Below, in pieces: positions 17,751 to 27,750 of a stretch of DNA of 64,000 bases (position 1 is its first letter; each line of letters opens with the position of its first letter). The DNA comes from HGM04593 sp045631905 (GTDB lineage: Bacteria; Bacteroidota; Bacteroidia; Bacteroidales; Bacteroidaceae): assembly GCA_045631905.1 (NCBI GenBank), contig JAZQVO010000037.1, forward strand, positions 37,367-101,366, read 5' to 3'. Under the pieces are notes generated by a model. It saw only the letters and a list, made by a program, of their open reading frames with translations. It ran no database searches and was not told the origin of the DNA. Position numbers and translations under genes: made by a program.

Positions 17751-18890
17751 TTATTTTTTAGCGGAAAGGAGAGCCACAATCTTCTCGGCCGCATGATGCG
17801 AAGCACCCGGCTCGCCAAGAATATCTATCATGCAGTCGTAACCGGCAAGCATGGCATCACGCCCCTGCGATGCAGACGGGAGAATCTTTTCGAGCTCTGC
17901 CACAATATTGCTCACATTCATGTCGGCCGCAACAAGCTCGCGCACCACCTCGGCATCGGCAATGAGATTGACCAACGATATATATTTTACCTTTAAAAAG
18001 AGATGTTTGAGCTTTGAGACAAGCCATGGTAACAGCGTATTATAACACACCACTTGCGGAACACGAAACAGCGCCGTTTCGAGTGTTGCCGTACCCGATG
18101 TTACTATCGCCGCATGAGCATGGTTGAGCAGGCCGTACGTGTCGCCAAACACTATTTTTGCCCCTTGCTCCCAAAAAGGAGCATAAAGCTCTTTATCGAT
18201 ACCCGGTGCACCGGCTATCACAGGCTGATATTCTGGGAACGACTGCATAGCCTCCAACATCTGAGGCAGGTTGTCTTTTATCTCGTGCTTGCGACTGCCA
18301 GCAAGCAGAGCCACTATGGGCTTTTCGTTCAAAGCATAGCGAGCCCTAAACGCACCCTGAGACGGTTTGTTGCTCTTTTTGTACGCATCGACCGCATCGA
18401 CACACGGGTTGCCGATGTAATTTATATCGTAATTATGCTTTTTAAAATACTCCACCTCAAAGGGCAGTATAGAAAAAAGCTCATCAACATCGCGCTTTAT
18501 GTTTTTTATTCTACCCTCGCGCGATGCCCATATTTTGGGGGCTATATAATAATAGACAGGGATATTTGTTGTTGCATGAATATCACGTGCGATGGAAAGG
18601 TTGAAACCGGGATAATCGACAAGAATAAGCGCGTCGGGCCCCCACTCCTTTATATCCTTTTTACACATTGCCATATTGGCAAAAATTGTGCGAAGATTCA
18701 TAAGTACCGGAATAAAACCCATGAAAGCACAATCGCGATAATGCTTTACGCAAGTACCGCCCACTTGCGACATGAGGTCGCCACCAAAGAAACGAAACTC
18801 GGCACCGCCGTCGCGCTCCTTAATTGCTTTCATCAGGTTCGACGCATGCAGGTCGCCAGATGCCTCTCCAACAATGATATAATACTTCAT
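17751..18890 (-). CDS. lpxB: Lipid-A-disaccharide synthase
   Basis: The 379-residue protein has the LpxB hallmarks: the N-terminal GEASGDLHASNLM, the GGDLMSQVGG and FMGFIPVL elements, LVDYPGFNLSIA, and the GSRKHEIKDNLP motif before the second Rossmann-like half. It joins UDP-diacylglucosamine and lipid X in lipid A synthesis at the inner membrane. The length is normal. It lies 29 nt downstream of surE in the same transcript and converges with cdsA. Confidence 0.95.
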   Translation of the reverse strand: MKYYIIVGEASGDLHASNLMKAIKERDGGAEFRFFGGDLMSQVGGTCVKHYRDCAFMGFIPVLMNLRTIFANMAMCKKDIKEWGPDALILVDYPGFNLSIARDIHATTNIPVYYYIAPKIWASREGRIKNIKRDVDELFSILPFEVEYFKKHNYDINYIGNPCVDAVDAYKKSNKPSQGAFRARYALNEKPIVALLAGSRKHEIKDNLPQMLEAMQSFPEYQPVIAGAPGIDKELYAPFWEQGAKIVFGDTYGLLNHAHAAIVTSGTATLETALFRVPQVVCYNTLLPWLVSKLKHLFLKVKYISLVNLIADAEVVRELVAADMNVSNIVAELEKILPSASQGRDAMLAGYDCMIDILGEPGASHHAAEKIVALLSAKK

Positions 18891-18919
18891 TATTCTCTAT
18901 TTTAAGTTATTACAACAAA

Positions 18920-19687
18920 TTACACATCGAGGTTCCACCCCTGCATATCATCGAGAAGAGCATAGTCGGTGAAATCTATCTTGGTGGGGGTTATAACCAC
19001 AAAATTTTTATTAAGCGCAACCCTGTCGGCACACTCACAAGTGTCGCTCACCACAAAGTCGCCCGTAAGCCACCACCACTTGCCACCTCGCGGGTGCTCG
19101 TGAGCCTCCCACTCGTTTACCCAACTACCCGATGCCTGACGACACACTTTTACACCTGCATAAGAGGGCGTGTCGGGAAAATTAACATTCAGGCAACTAC
19201 CTGTGGGCAGACCGCGTTGCAACACCTCACTCACAATGCGACGTATATAAGGGAAGGTTGCCGAAAAGTCGGCATCTTCGTCGTGAGAGCAGTGCGAAAA
19301 AGCAATAGAGGGTATGTTCTTCATGCAACCCTCCAACACAACACCCATGGTGCCCGAATAGTGTGCATTAACAGCCGAATTATCGCCGTGGTTTATTCCT
19401 CCCACCACAAGAGAGGGAACGCGCGGAGTTATCGCATGGCACGCAATCTTCACACAGTCGCAAGGAGTTCCTGTGCAGGCATACACCTGAACACCCTCCT
19501 CCTCGCGCACCTTCCACACCTTTATGGGGGTTTCGCTGGTTATCGCACAACCTTTGCCCGAACGCCCAGTGTGAGGAGCAACCACAACAACATCGCCAAA
19601 CTCTTTTAAAACATCGACAAGGCAATTTATACCTTTGGCTTTGTAACCATCGTCGTTAGATACAAGTATAAGTGGTTTTTCTTTCAT
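18920..19687 (-). CDS. surE: 5'/3'-nucleotidase SurE
   Basis: The 255-residue protein has the SurE metal-binding start LVSNDDGYKAKGI, the VVAPHTGRSGKG block and the SGINHGDN-like motif (here VGGINHGDNSAVNAHYSGT). The product is a divalent-metal phosphatase acting on nucleoside monophosphates. It is the first gene of a surE-lpxB unit, driven by a clear promoter 24 nt upstream. Confidence 0.95.
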   Translation of the reverse strand: MKEKPLILVSNDDGYKAKGINCLVDVLKEFGDVVVVAPHTGRSGKGCAITSETPIKVWKVREEEGVQVYACTGTPCDCVKIACHAITPRVPSLVVGGINHGDNSAVNAHYSGTMGVVLEGCMKNIPSIAFSHCSHDEDADFSATFPYIRRIVSEVLQRGLPTGSCLNVNFPDTPSYAGVKVCRQASGSWVNEWEAHEHPRGGKWWWLTGDFVVSDTCECADRVALNKNFVVITPTKIDFTDYALLDDMQGWNLDV

Positions 19688-19710
19688 ATCAATTTCTTAA
19701 ATTACAAGCG

Positions 19711-19740
19711 CGAAGATAATAAAATTAAGGCAAAGGGCAA
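19711..19740 (-). promoter_or_regulatory. Promoter of surE-lpxB
   Basis: On the minus strand TTG (19740-19738), a 19-nt spacer and TATCTTCG (19718-19711) match the Bacteroidota promoter with the common TTCG variant of the -7 element. Confidence 0.75.
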
Positions 19741-20144
19741 TAAGAGAGAGCAGGAAAGAGTTTTTCAGGTAAGAGCAACACAACAGCAAAGTACTTTTTA
19801 TAAGCTGTTTAAAATCACATCGCCAAAATTTTTATGTAGCAGAAAATAAGATGTTTATCTGTTTATCAAAAGCGCATGGCGGGCTATGTAACCGCAAAAA
19901 GGGAAAAACAAACCTTCTTGAAGATAAAAAACGGCAAAACCACCGGCTCCTACAAGAAAATATTTTTTTATAAATTCAGACAGCATATAACATTTTTTTA
20001 CAAAAAATCTCCCGACCTGTTCATAACTAAAAAGCAAATAATAAAATACAAACTTTTTTTTTCGTATCTTCGCAAAATAATTAGAGGGGCAACCCTTAAT
20101 GCAACAATAAAAAAATCAACAAGAAAACTATCAAAAAAAGATAT
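19741..20144. other. AT-rich intergenic region upstream of parA, no gene seen
   Basis: This 404-nt stretch separates the divergent surE and parA genes. It holds long A and T tracts and a probable parA -7 element (TATCTTCG, 20065-20072) with no good -33. Short ORFs on either strand look compositional and none is supported. No parS-like CACGTG-centred palindrome was found here. Confidence 0.6.
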
Positions 20145-20912
20145 ATGGGAAAGATTATTGCACTTGCCAACCAAAAAGGCGGTGTGGGAAAAACCACAAC
20201 AGCCATAAACCTGGCCGCCTCGCTGGCAACATTTGAAAAAAAGGTGCTTGTGATAGATGCCGACCCACAGGCCAACGCCTCGTCGGGTTTGGGAATAGAC
20301 ATACGAGAAATTGAATACTCTATATACGAATGCCTTATAAACAAGGCTGATATTGAACGTGGTATACACAAAACATGTGTAGAAGGCTTGGAAATTATAC
20401 CTTCGCACATTGACCTCGTGGGTGCAGAGATTGAGATGCTCGACCTCCCCAACCGCGAAAAGATAATGCGCGAGGTACTTGCACCAATAAAAGATAAATA
20501 CGACTACATACTCATCGACTGCTCACCATCGTTAGGGTTGATAACCGTAAACTCACTCACCGCCGCCGACGCTGTGATAATACCCGTGCAATGCGAGTAT
20601 TTTGCGCTCGAAGGTATCGGTAAATTATTGAACACCATAAAGATAATAAAGTCAAACCTAAACCCCTCGCTCGACATCGAAGGCTTCCTGCTCACCATGT
20701 ACAACTCGCGTCTGCGCCTTAGCAACCAGATATACAACGAGGTAAAAAAACATTTCCGCGAGCTTGTTTTTGAGACAGTTATCCAGCGCAACATACGTTT
20801 GGGCGAGGCTCCAAGCATGGGAATACCCGTGATTGTTTATGACGCCGACTCGACAGGCGCAAAAAATTACCTTTCACTTGCCGAAGAAATAATTAACAGA
20901 AACAACGAATAA
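20145..20912 (+). CDS. parA: Chromosome-partitioning ATPase ParA (Soj)
   Basis: The 255-residue ATPase has the deviant Walker A KGGVGKTT at about 11-18, Walker A' VIDADPQANAS and Walker B ILIDCSPSLGL. There is no N-terminal DNA-binding extension, so this is the short chromosomal Soj type. It acts with ParB and parS to position replication origins. Its stop overlaps the parB start by one base. Confidence 0.95.
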   Translation: MGKIIALANQKGGVGKTTTAINLAASLATFEKKVLVIDADPQANASSGLGIDIREIEYSIYECLINKADIERGIHKTCVEGLEIIPSHIDLVGAEIEMLDLPNREKIMREVLAPIKDKYDYILIDCSPSLGLITVNSLTAADAVIIPVQCEYFALEGIGKLLNTIKIIKSNLNPSLDIEGFLLTMYNSRLRLSNQIYNEVKKHFRELVFETVIQRNIRLGEAPSMGIPVIVYDADSTGAKNYLSLAEEIINRNNE

Positions 20913-21796
20913 TGGCACCAAACAAGAAATTCACACTCGGCCGAGGACTCGACGCACTCATATCAACCGAGGCTGTGCAGACAAAAGGCTCACAGTCTAT
21001 TGGTGAGATTGACATAAACCTCATTGAGGCCAACCCCAACCAGCCCCGACGCGAGTTCAGCGAGGAGTCTTTGCAGGAGCTTGCCGACTCTATCAACGAG
21101 CTTGGAATAATTCAGCCTATCACCCTGCGCAAGATAGCAGAAGACCGCTACCAGATTATTGCAGGTGAACGCCGTTTCCGCGCTTCACAACTTGCAGGAA
21201 AAACAACAATACCTGCATATATACTGAATGCCGACGAAGAGGAGACCATGGAGATGGCCCTCATAGAGAACATACAACGCGAGGACCTCAACGCACTTGA
21301 AATAGCACTCGCCTACCAACAGCTCATAGAACAACACAACCTCTCGCAAGAGCAACTGAGCAAGCGCGTGGGCAAAGGAAGAGCCACCATAGCCAACTTT
21401 CTGCGTCTTTTGAGGTTGCCTGCCACCATACAGGTTGCACTAAAAGAGAAGAAGATTGACATGGGACATGCCCGTGCGCTCCTCTCGCTCGAAAGCCCCG
21501 CCACACAAATAAGCCTTTTCCACGAGATAGAAGAGAAAGGCTACTCGGTGCGCGAGGTCGAAAACATTGTAAGGAACATGAAAGAGAATGGTGAAAAACC
21601 GGCAAAGGAGCAAAAGACACAGCCCAAACAGCAGAGCCCCGAGTTTCACCAACTGAAAAAACAACTCACACACTTCTTCCAAACCCCCGTACAGCTCACC
21701 TGTTCGGCAAAAGGAAGCGGGAAAATAAGTATAAAGTTCAAGAACGAGCAAGAGCTTGAACGTATTATCACAATATTCGACAAATTAAACAACTGA
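20912..21796 (+). CDS. parB: Chromosome-partitioning protein ParB (Spo0J)
   Basis: The 294-residue protein has an N-terminal ParA-stimulating segment (LGRGLDALIS) and the ParB/Srx CTP-binding fold with GERRFRAS (about residues 88-95) and ENIQREDLN. It also has a helix-turn-helix (LSKRVGKGRATIANFLRLLRLP) and a C-terminal dimerisation region. It is a CTP-dependent DNA clamp loaded at parS. It is translationally linked to parA. Confidence 0.95.
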   Translation: MAPNKKFTLGRGLDALISTEAVQTKGSQSIGEIDINLIEANPNQPRREFSEESLQELADSINELGIIQPITLRKIAEDRYQIIAGERRFRASQLAGKTTIPAYILNADEEETMEMALIENIQREDLNALEIALAYQQLIEQHNLSQEQLSKRVGKGRATIANFLRLLRLPATIQVALKEKKIDMGHARALLSLESPATQISLFHEIEEKGYSVREVENIVRNMKENGEKPAKEQKTQPKQQSPEFHQLKKQLTHFFQTPVQLTCSAKGSGKISIKFKNEQELERIITIFDKLNN

Positions 21797-21809
21797 AACC
21801 ATTACCAAG

Positions 21810-22547
21810 ATGCGTCTCATACATAACATCGCAACCATGTTATTTGTGTTGTTTCTTGCAACCCCACTGCACAAAACATTTGCACAGAGCGATAGAAACA
21901 TCACATCAAGCGACTCTCTTATAGAGAATGCGCTAAAAGCCGACTCTGTGGCAATAGATAGTATTTGGAACAACTCAGAACTTTTGCCCGACAACAGCCG
22001 TGTGGCACAAAAAAGACAAAAGTTCGACGATGAGGCTCAGGTTATCAAACCATTCAGGCCCGACCCGACAAAAGCCACATGGCTTGCAATAGCAATACCC
22101 GGCGGCGGACAGATATATAACCGAAAATATTGGAAGTTACCCATTGTGTACGGCGGTTTTGTTGGTTGCATATACGCCTACAACTGGAACAACCAAATGT
22201 ACAGCGACTACCGACAAGCCTACCTCGATATAATGGACAGCGACCCCAACAGCGACTCCTACAAAGACTTCTTCCGCCCGGGGTACGACTTTGAGGGAAA
22301 CAAAGAGTACCTCACAGAGGTGTTCAAAAAGAGAAAAGACCGCTACCGTCGCTGGCGCGACCTCAGCGTCTTTGCATTTGTCGGGGTGTACGTGCTTTCT
22401 GTTATAGACGCATACGTCGACGCACAATTATCGAGCTTCGACATAAGCGACAACCTAAACATAACCGTTGAGCCCGAATTTAACAACAACAATTTAGGCA
22501 ACATAAACAAAGGCTACTATGGAGTAAACTGCCATATTAATTTTTAA
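21810..22547 (+). CDS. DUF5683 family membrane protein
   Basis: The 245-residue protein starts with a signal-like segment ending near TFA-QSD. It contains the DUF5683 core ATWLAIAIPGGGQIYNRKYWK with a hydrophobic hairpin, then a second hydrophobic stretch near residues 192-208. It lies between parB and the lytic transglycosylase (14 nt and 2 nt gaps), a conserved position in Bacteroidales. It is probably an envelope protein; function unknown. Confidence 0.85.
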   Translation: MRLIHNIATMLFVLFLATPLHKTFAQSDRNITSSDSLIENALKADSVAIDSIWNNSELLPDNSRVAQKRQKFDDEAQVIKPFRPDPTKATWLAIAIPGGGQIYNRKYWKLPIVYGGFVGCIYAYNWNNQMYSDYRQAYLDIMDSDPNSDSYKDFFRPGYDFEGNKEYLTEVFKKRKDRYRRWRDLSVFAFVGVYVLSVIDAYVDAQLSSFDISDNLNITVEPEFNNNNLGNINKGYYGVNCHINF

Positions 22548-22549
22548 CT

Positions 22550-23911
22550 ATGCAAATGCGACTATACACAACCATCATAACACTTACTCTGCTTGTAACA
22601 AATATACAGGCACAAAACAACTATACAACAGAAAACGACAGCACCGAAAACTACTCACTCTTCGACAACAGCCCTATATCGGACAACGATATAGCCCACC
22701 CCGACACACTGCTTTTTGTCGATAACACAATCGTTGCCGAAGGCGACAGCCTCATCTTCGACATACCCGAAAGCCTCACAACCAACATGGACAGCCTGCT
22801 TAGCGGGTGGCAGGCACGCAACCTGCTAAAATCGTTCGACTGCGAAACCGAGGGGTGGGAAAATATCAAAGTGAGCGACACCCTCTATGCAACCCGTCTA
22901 TGCAACATTCCCAGCATCATAGAGATGCCATACAACAGCATGGTGCGCGAGTGCATCGACCGCTACGCAAAACGAAACCGCACACTCGTATCATACCTGC
23001 TTGGAATATCGGAGTTCTACATGCCCATGATTGAAGCCGAGATAGACAAGCACGGCATGCCCCACGAGCTCAAATACCTACCCGTGATAGAGTCGGCCCT
23101 TAACCCCAAGGCCGTTTCTCGTGCCGGAGCAAAAGGATTATGGCAATTTATGTTTGCCACAGGTAAATTATATGGCTTAAAATCGAACAACTACATAGAC
23201 GACCGTTTCGACCCCCTTAAAGCCACACATGCCGGTCTCAACTACCTTCGCGATTTGTATAAATTCTTTAATCGCTGGGACCTTGCAATAGCCGCATACA
23301 ACTGCGGGCCCGGCAATGTGAAAAAAGCCATATTACGTTCGGGCGGAAAGACCGATTTTTGGGAAATTTACCGTTACCTCCCACGTGAGACACGCGGTTA
23401 CCTCCCGGCTCTCATTGCGGCAAACTACATAATGACATACCACGAAGAGCACGGAATATGCCCCATGGAGCCCAACCTACCCATAGGAACCGACACCCTG
23501 CACATCACCAAAAACCTGCATTTTAAGCAGATAGAGAATTTTTGCGATGTATCGATAGAGGATATACGCGCCATAAACCCACAATATATAAAAGATATAA
23601 TACCCGGAGAGGCCGAGCCCTATATTCTACGTCTGCCCAACGATGCAATAACAAAATTCATCACACACGAAAAAGAGATATACGAATATAACAAAGAGGA
23701 GTTCTTCCCACAAAAAGACATCGCCAAGATGCTGAAAGATGCCAAAAGAAACGACGACGGGCGAGGAACACTCAAATATCACAAAATACGCAACGGAGAG
23801 ACACTCGGAAGCATTGCACGCAAATATCGTGTCAGCGTAAAACAAATTATGAAGTGGAACAACCTGCGTAACACAAATATCAGAGCAGGACGCCGACTTA
23901 AAATCTATTAA
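22550..23911 (+). CDS. mltD: Membrane-associated lytic murein transglycosylase with a LysM domain (MltD-like)
   Basis: The 453-residue protein has a signal peptide (cut near IQA-QNN) and an SLT domain. In that domain the catalytic glutamate lies in VIESALNPKAVSRAGAKG, followed by GLWQFM and AAYNCGPGNVKKA. One C-terminal LysM repeat follows (HKIRNGETLGSIARKYRVSV). It should cleave peptidoglycan glycan strands to 1,6-anhydro products in the periplasm. E. coli MltD has two LysM repeats; only one is clear here, though 300-370 may hide a degenerate one. Confidence 0.9.
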   Translation: MQMRLYTTIITLTLLVTNIQAQNNYTTENDSTENYSLFDNSPISDNDIAHPDTLLFVDNTIVAEGDSLIFDIPESLTTNMDSLLSGWQARNLLKSFDCETEGWENIKVSDTLYATRLCNIPSIIEMPYNSMVRECIDRYAKRNRTLVSYLLGISEFYMPMIEAEIDKHGMPHELKYLPVIESALNPKAVSRAGAKGLWQFMFATGKLYGLKSNNYIDDRFDPLKATHAGLNYLRDLYKFFNRWDLAIAAYNCGPGNVKKAILRSGGKTDFWEIYRYLPRETRGYLPALIAANYIMTYHEEHGICPMEPNLPIGTDTLHITKNLHFKQIENFCDVSIEDIRAINPQYIKDIIPGEAEPYILRLPNDAITKFITHEKEIYEYNKEEFFPQKDIAKMLKDAKRNDDGRGTLKYHKIRNGETLGSIARKYRVSVKQIMKWNNLRNTNIRAGRRLKIY

Positions 23912-23922
23912 TATCAACTATT

Positions 23923-26154
23923 ATGGATAACGAGGAGATAAAAACAATAGATGAAGAAGCAGCCATAAACAGAGCCTTCAAGGAGCTGTTGGATATATAT
24001 TTGGCCTCGCAACACCGCAAAAAGGTAGAGCTCATAACCAAAGCCTTCAATTTTGCACGTCAGGCACACAAAGGAGTTCGCCGCCACAGCGGAGAGCCCT
24101 ACATAATGCACCCGTTAGAGGTTGCCACCATAGTGTGCAAAGAGATCGGCCTCGGCTCTACATCGATATGTGCGGCACTGCTACACGATGTTGTCGAAGA
24201 TACCGACTACACCGTAGAGGATATAAAAAACCTCTTCGGCGAAAAGATTGCGGGGATAGTCGACGGGCTCACCAAAATATCGGGAGGCGTATTCGGAGCA
24301 CACGCATCGGAACAGGCCGAAAACTTCAAAAAGCTGTTGCTCACAATGAGCGAAGATATAAGGGTTATACTCATAAAAATAGCCGACCGCCTGCACAACA
24401 TGCGCACCTTGGAGTTTATGCCTGTAAACAAACAATACAAGATAGCAGGAGAGACACTATACATTTATGCACCCATCGCCTACCGCCTGGGGCTCAGCAA
24501 GATAAAGACAGAGCTCGAAAACCTCAGCTTCCGTTACGAGCACCCCGAAGAGTATGCCAAGATAGAAAAAAAGATAGAAAAGACGCAACGCGACCGCGAC
24601 ATACTGTACCGCGAGTTTACATCGCCCATTTGCAGTGAGCTCGACAACATGGGATTTAAATACCGCATTATAGGCCGTGTAAAGTCGCCCTACTCTATCT
24701 GGAACAAAATGCAGAAGAAGCATGTGGCCTTCGAGGATATATATGACATTTTGGCAGTGCGCATAATATTTACGCCACGAGAGGGCAAAGACGAGAACAA
24801 CGAATGTTTCAACATATACATAGCTCTCACCAAGATATATAATGCTCACCCCGACCGTCTGCGCGACTGGGTGAACAAGCCACGCACAAATGGCTACAAG
24901 GCACTGCACGCCACCTTCATGAGCAAACGCGGAGAATGGATAGAGGTGCAAATACGTAGTGAGAAGATGAACGAGGTTGCCGAGAAAGGTATCGCCGCAC
25001 ACTGGAAATACAAAAACCAGGGCGAGGATAGCGGTGACGACCAACTCGAAAACTGGTTGCACACCATAAAAGAGATACTCGACGACCCACAGCCCAATGC
25101 ACTCGACTTCCTCGACACCATTAAACTAAACCTGTATGCCACGGAGATATTTGTATTCACCCCGAAGGGAGATATAAAAACCATGCCACAAAACTGCACG
25201 GCACTCGACCTTGCATACAGCATACACACCTTCTTGGGCAACCACTGCATCGGAGCAAAGGTAAACCACAAACTCGTGCCCCTGAACCACCAACTGCAAA
25301 GTGGCGACCAGGTGGAAATTATAACCTCAAACGCACCACGCGTCGAGGAGAGCTGGCTCTCTTTTGTAACCACAGCAAAGGCACGCGCAAAGATACTTGC
25401 GGCTCTGAGACGCAAACAACGCCTGCTCATGCGTGACGGCGAGGAGATACTAAACACCTTCCTCGAAAACGAGGGATTGAGTAATTACAGCAACAACATA
25501 GAAAAAATATGGAAGTTGCACAACCTTAAAGACAAAGAGGCCCTCCTTGTTGCAATAGGTGAGAAAAGCATAACTCTTGGCTCCGACGACAAAGATGCAC
25601 TACTTGGCAACAAGAGATTCAGCTTTCAATCGCTCTTCTCATTTGGCAAAGATAAGAAGAAAGACGAGGAGAACACAACAGAAACATTTGATAAGGTAGA
25701 CCGCAAAAAAACAATCAGCCTCACCGACGAAAATATAAAAAGCAGTTACATAATAGCCGACTGTTGTCACCCCATACCCGGCGACGATGTTCTTGGTTAT
25801 TACGACGACGACAAGCACATAACCATACACAAGCGCAACTGCCCCGTGGCAAACACGCTGAAAAGCAGTCATGGCGACAGAATACTCGTTGCCAAATGGG
25901 ACACACATAAGAAGCTGAACTTCATTGTACCTATTCAAATTATTGGTATAGACGGGCTTGGGGTATTAAGTGAGATAAGCACAATTATTGCGCAACAGAT
26001 GAACACAAGCATTCAGAAGATTAATTTGGAGTGCCACGACGGTATCTTCGAGAGCACCTTCTGGATAAACGTGCACGATGTAGACGATGTAAACGAGTTG
26101 TGCAAAAACCTCAAAAAGATACAAAGCATAAAAACTGTTGCACGCATAGGATAA
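23923..26154 (+). CDS. RelA/SpoT-family (p)ppGpp synthetase/hydrolase
   Basis: The 743-residue long-form RSH has an HD hydrolase domain (H49, H63, HD at 88-89 in ALLHDVVEDT), a synthetase domain (GRVKSPYSIWNKM; TNGYKALHATF), a TGS domain (VFTPKGDIKTMP) and a C-terminal ACT domain (IGIDGLGVLSEISTII). The HD residues look intact, and the motif before TNGYKALH reads DRLRDW, closer to the SpoT-type RxKD than the RelA-type ExDD. A bifunctional enzyme is therefore likely. It ends the parA-parB-DUF5683-mltD-rsh series. Confidence 0.93.
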   Translation: MDNEEIKTIDEEAAINRAFKELLDIYLASQHRKKVELITKAFNFARQAHKGVRRHSGEPYIMHPLEVATIVCKEIGLGSTSICAALLHDVVEDTDYTVEDIKNLFGEKIAGIVDGLTKISGGVFGAHASEQAENFKKLLLTMSEDIRVILIKIADRLHNMRTLEFMPVNKQYKIAGETLYIYAPIAYRLGLSKIKTELENLSFRYEHPEEYAKIEKKIEKTQRDRDILYREFTSPICSELDNMGFKYRIIGRVKSPYSIWNKMQKKHVAFEDIYDILAVRIIFTPREGKDENNECFNIYIALTKIYNAHPDRLRDWVNKPRTNGYKALHATFMSKRGEWIEVQIRSEKMNEVAEKGIAAHWKYKNQGEDSGDDQLENWLHTIKEILDDPQPNALDFLDTIKLNLYATEIFVFTPKGDIKTMPQNCTALDLAYSIHTFLGNHCIGAKVNHKLVPLNHQLQSGDQVEIITSNAPRVEESWLSFVTTAKARAKILAALRRKQRLLMRDGEEILNTFLENEGLSNYSNNIEKIWKLHNLKDKEALLVAIGEKSITLGSDDKDALLGNKRFSFQSLFSFGKDKKKDEENTTETFDKVDRKKTISLTDENIKSSYIIADCCHPIPGDDVLGYYDDDKHITIHKRNCPVANTLKSSHGDRILVAKWDTHKKLNFIVPIQIIGIDGLGVLSEISTIIAQQMNTSIQKINLECHDGIFESTFWINVHDVDDVNELCKNLKKIQSIKTVARIG

Positions 26155-26302
26155 AGAGCCTTGCATGGCAGTTTTTGTCATGGGACAAAGAAAGCCTTAT
26201 AGAGAAGACAACAGGCCGAAGGTACTGTGAGTATAAATAAAAAGAACAAATCACCTCGGCAAGCCTTCGGCAACAACAAAAGAGGATTTTAGGTGATACT
26301 AT

Positions 26303-26332
26303 AAAAGGCAGGTTCGAACCTGCCTTTTTTTT
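26303..26332 (+). terminator. Terminator downstream of rsh
   Basis: A perfect stem AAAAGGCAGGTT-CG-AACCTGCCTTTT (26303-26328) runs into a T8 tract. It lies 150 nt past the RSH stop; the interval between holds no supported gene. Confidence 0.85.
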
Positions 26333-26383
26333 GTAAAAGATATGTGTAATAGTAGAAAGCCTGCATGGTCGCAAGCCTGACAC

Positions 26384-26734
26384 TTACAGAAAATCGAGTT
26401 GAGCCTTTATTGCAAGCAGTTCCTCACGCACAGCCTTCAAACGGTCGATGACACCAACCGACACATCGGCCTGCTCCTTGTTACCGCCCCCTTTGAGATA
26501 TTGTTTTGCTCCGGCAAGAGTGAGACCGCGCTCCTTTACAAGATGATAGATGAGACGCGCTGTTTTTAAATCCTCCTTTGTGTAACGACGCACACCGTTT
26601 GCACCTTTGTAGGGCGACAACTGATGAAACACGGTTTCCCAATAACGCAAAGTCGTTTCCGAGACTTGCAGGTCGGCCGCCACCTCCTTTATGGAGTAAT
26701 ACATTTTAAGGTCCTTATCCTTTGTGAAAGCCAT
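26384..26734 (-). CDS. MerR-family transcriptional regulator
   Basis: The 116-residue protein is little more than a winged helix-turn-helix of the MerR type (YYSIKEVAADLQVSETTLRYWE, then GVRRYTKEDLKTARLI) with a short helical tail. No ligand-binding cysteines are seen. It starts 2 nt after the M23 peptidase gene on the same strand, so both are probably transcribed together from the promoter at 27720-27750. The target is unknown. Confidence 0.9.
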   Translation of the reverse strand: MAFTKDKDLKMYYSIKEVAADLQVSETTLRYWETVFHQLSPYKGANGVRRYTKEDLKTARLIYHLVKERGLTLAGAKQYLKGGGNKEQADVSVGVIDRLKAVREELLAIKAQLDFL

Positions 26735-26736
26735 AA

Positions 26737-27711
26737 TTAATCGTAAACTTTACCATGGTTCTCGGCCATTTGAAGCATCTGGTCGTAACCTTCGGCATCG
26801 AGGTCCATGAAATAATAGTTAATAGGGTTTACATGTTGCCCCTTTACAATAACCTCGTAGTGAAGGTGGGGGCCCGTACTCTTGCCCGAGTTACCGCTGA
26901 GAGCAATCTGTTCTCCCCTGACAACCTTCTGACCGGGCTTCACCATGAATTTATTGTTATATAGGTGGGCATATAGCGTTTCTATGCCATACCCGTGGTC
27001 TATCTTTACGGTATAGCCGTATCCCGACTGCCACTTTGCCACAACAACTGTACCGTCGGCGGTAGCATACACCGGGGTGCGGTTATCACACGAAAAGTCC
27101 ATACCCGTGTGCCTTTTTCGCACTTTATATACAGGGTCGATACGCCACCCGTATCCCGATGCAGTGCGTTTAAGATCGCGGTTCGCAATAGGCTGTATAG
27201 CAGGCAGATGACGCAAATAATCCTCCTTTGCCGAGTCGAGTGCCACGAGTTCGGAGAACGATTTTATCTGCAAATAGAGTTGCTTGTCGAGCATGTCGAG
27301 CTTTTGCGCCGTTTCAACCACCAACTCCGAATTTGTCATCTCCATAAGTTCGTCGTAACGCGATGTTCCGCCGTAACCCGAATTACGTGCACTTTCAGGC
27401 AGGGGCTCGGTGTTCAAGAGCACGCGGTAAAGGTTATCGTCGCGCTGTTGAATATCGTGCATAACCTCCATCGCGTTGTCGAGCCTCTGAGACATAATGC
27501 GATACTGAGCCAACAGATTTGAATTTTCCTGCTGGAGCTGAGTCATGGAGGGTGTCTCGATTAGCAGATAAAACACAAGGAACGACAAACCGCCGAATAT
27601 TACAAACAACAACACACGACGCAATATTGTGAGAAAGCGTTGTGCCAAATTGGGGTAGACACGATTGTATGTACGTGTCGACGGGTTGAATATGTAATAA
27701 ATTTTTCGCAT
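26737..27711 (-). CDS. M23-family peptidase with coiled coil (murein hydrolase or activator)
   Basis: The ATG at 27711 (324 residues) is preferred; the longer frame begins with TTG. A membrane segment at about 32-55 is followed by a coiled coil (TQLQQENSNLLAQY...) and a C-terminal LytM/M23 domain with the zinc and catalytic motifs HTGMDFSCD (first HxxxD) and GPHLHYEV (HxH). The motif residues are complete, so it may be an active endopeptidase. It is anchored in the inner membrane with the peptidase in the periplasm. It is followed by merR and is divergent from alaS. Confidence 0.92.
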   Translation of the reverse strand: MRKIYYIFNPSTRTYNRVYPNLAQRFLTILRRVLLFVIFGGLSFLVFYLLIETPSMTQLQQENSNLLAQYRIMSQRLDNAMEVMHDIQQRDDNLYRVLLNTEPLPESARNSGYGGTSRYDELMEMTNSELVVETAQKLDMLDKQLYLQIKSFSELVALDSAKEDYLRHLPAIQPIANRDLKRTASGYGWRIDPVYKVRKRHTGMDFSCDNRTPVYATADGTVVVAKWQSGYGYTVKIDHGYGIETLYAHLYNNKFMVKPGQKVVRGEQIALSGNSGKSTGPHLHYEVIVKGQHVNPINYYFMDLDAEGYDQMLQMAENHGKVYD

Positions 27712-27719
27712 TCTAAAAA

Positions 27720-27750
27720 CAAAAATAATAAAAGCATTTTTTTTGTGCAA
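27720..27750 (-). promoter_or_regulatory. Promoter of the M23 peptidase-merR unit
   Basis: On the minus strand TTG (27750-27748), a 20-nt spacer and TATTTTTG (27727-27720) fit the Bacteroidota consensus. The start codon lies only 9 nt past the -7 element, implying a very short leader. Confidence 0.75.

Noticed and set aside
18054..18905. 283-codon plus-strand frame over lpxB
   Set aside because: Antisense shadow; lpxB is complete.
19855..20037. Small minus-strand frame with a hydrophobic stretch upstream of parA
   Set aside because: Begins with TTG, the first ATG leaves 43 codons, and no promoter element precedes it. Possible but unsupported.
23380..23400. CACGTG-centred sequence in mltD as a possible parS site near parAB
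   Set aside because: Only the central 6 bp plus a few positions match the parS consensus; flanks do not form the 16-bp palindrome.
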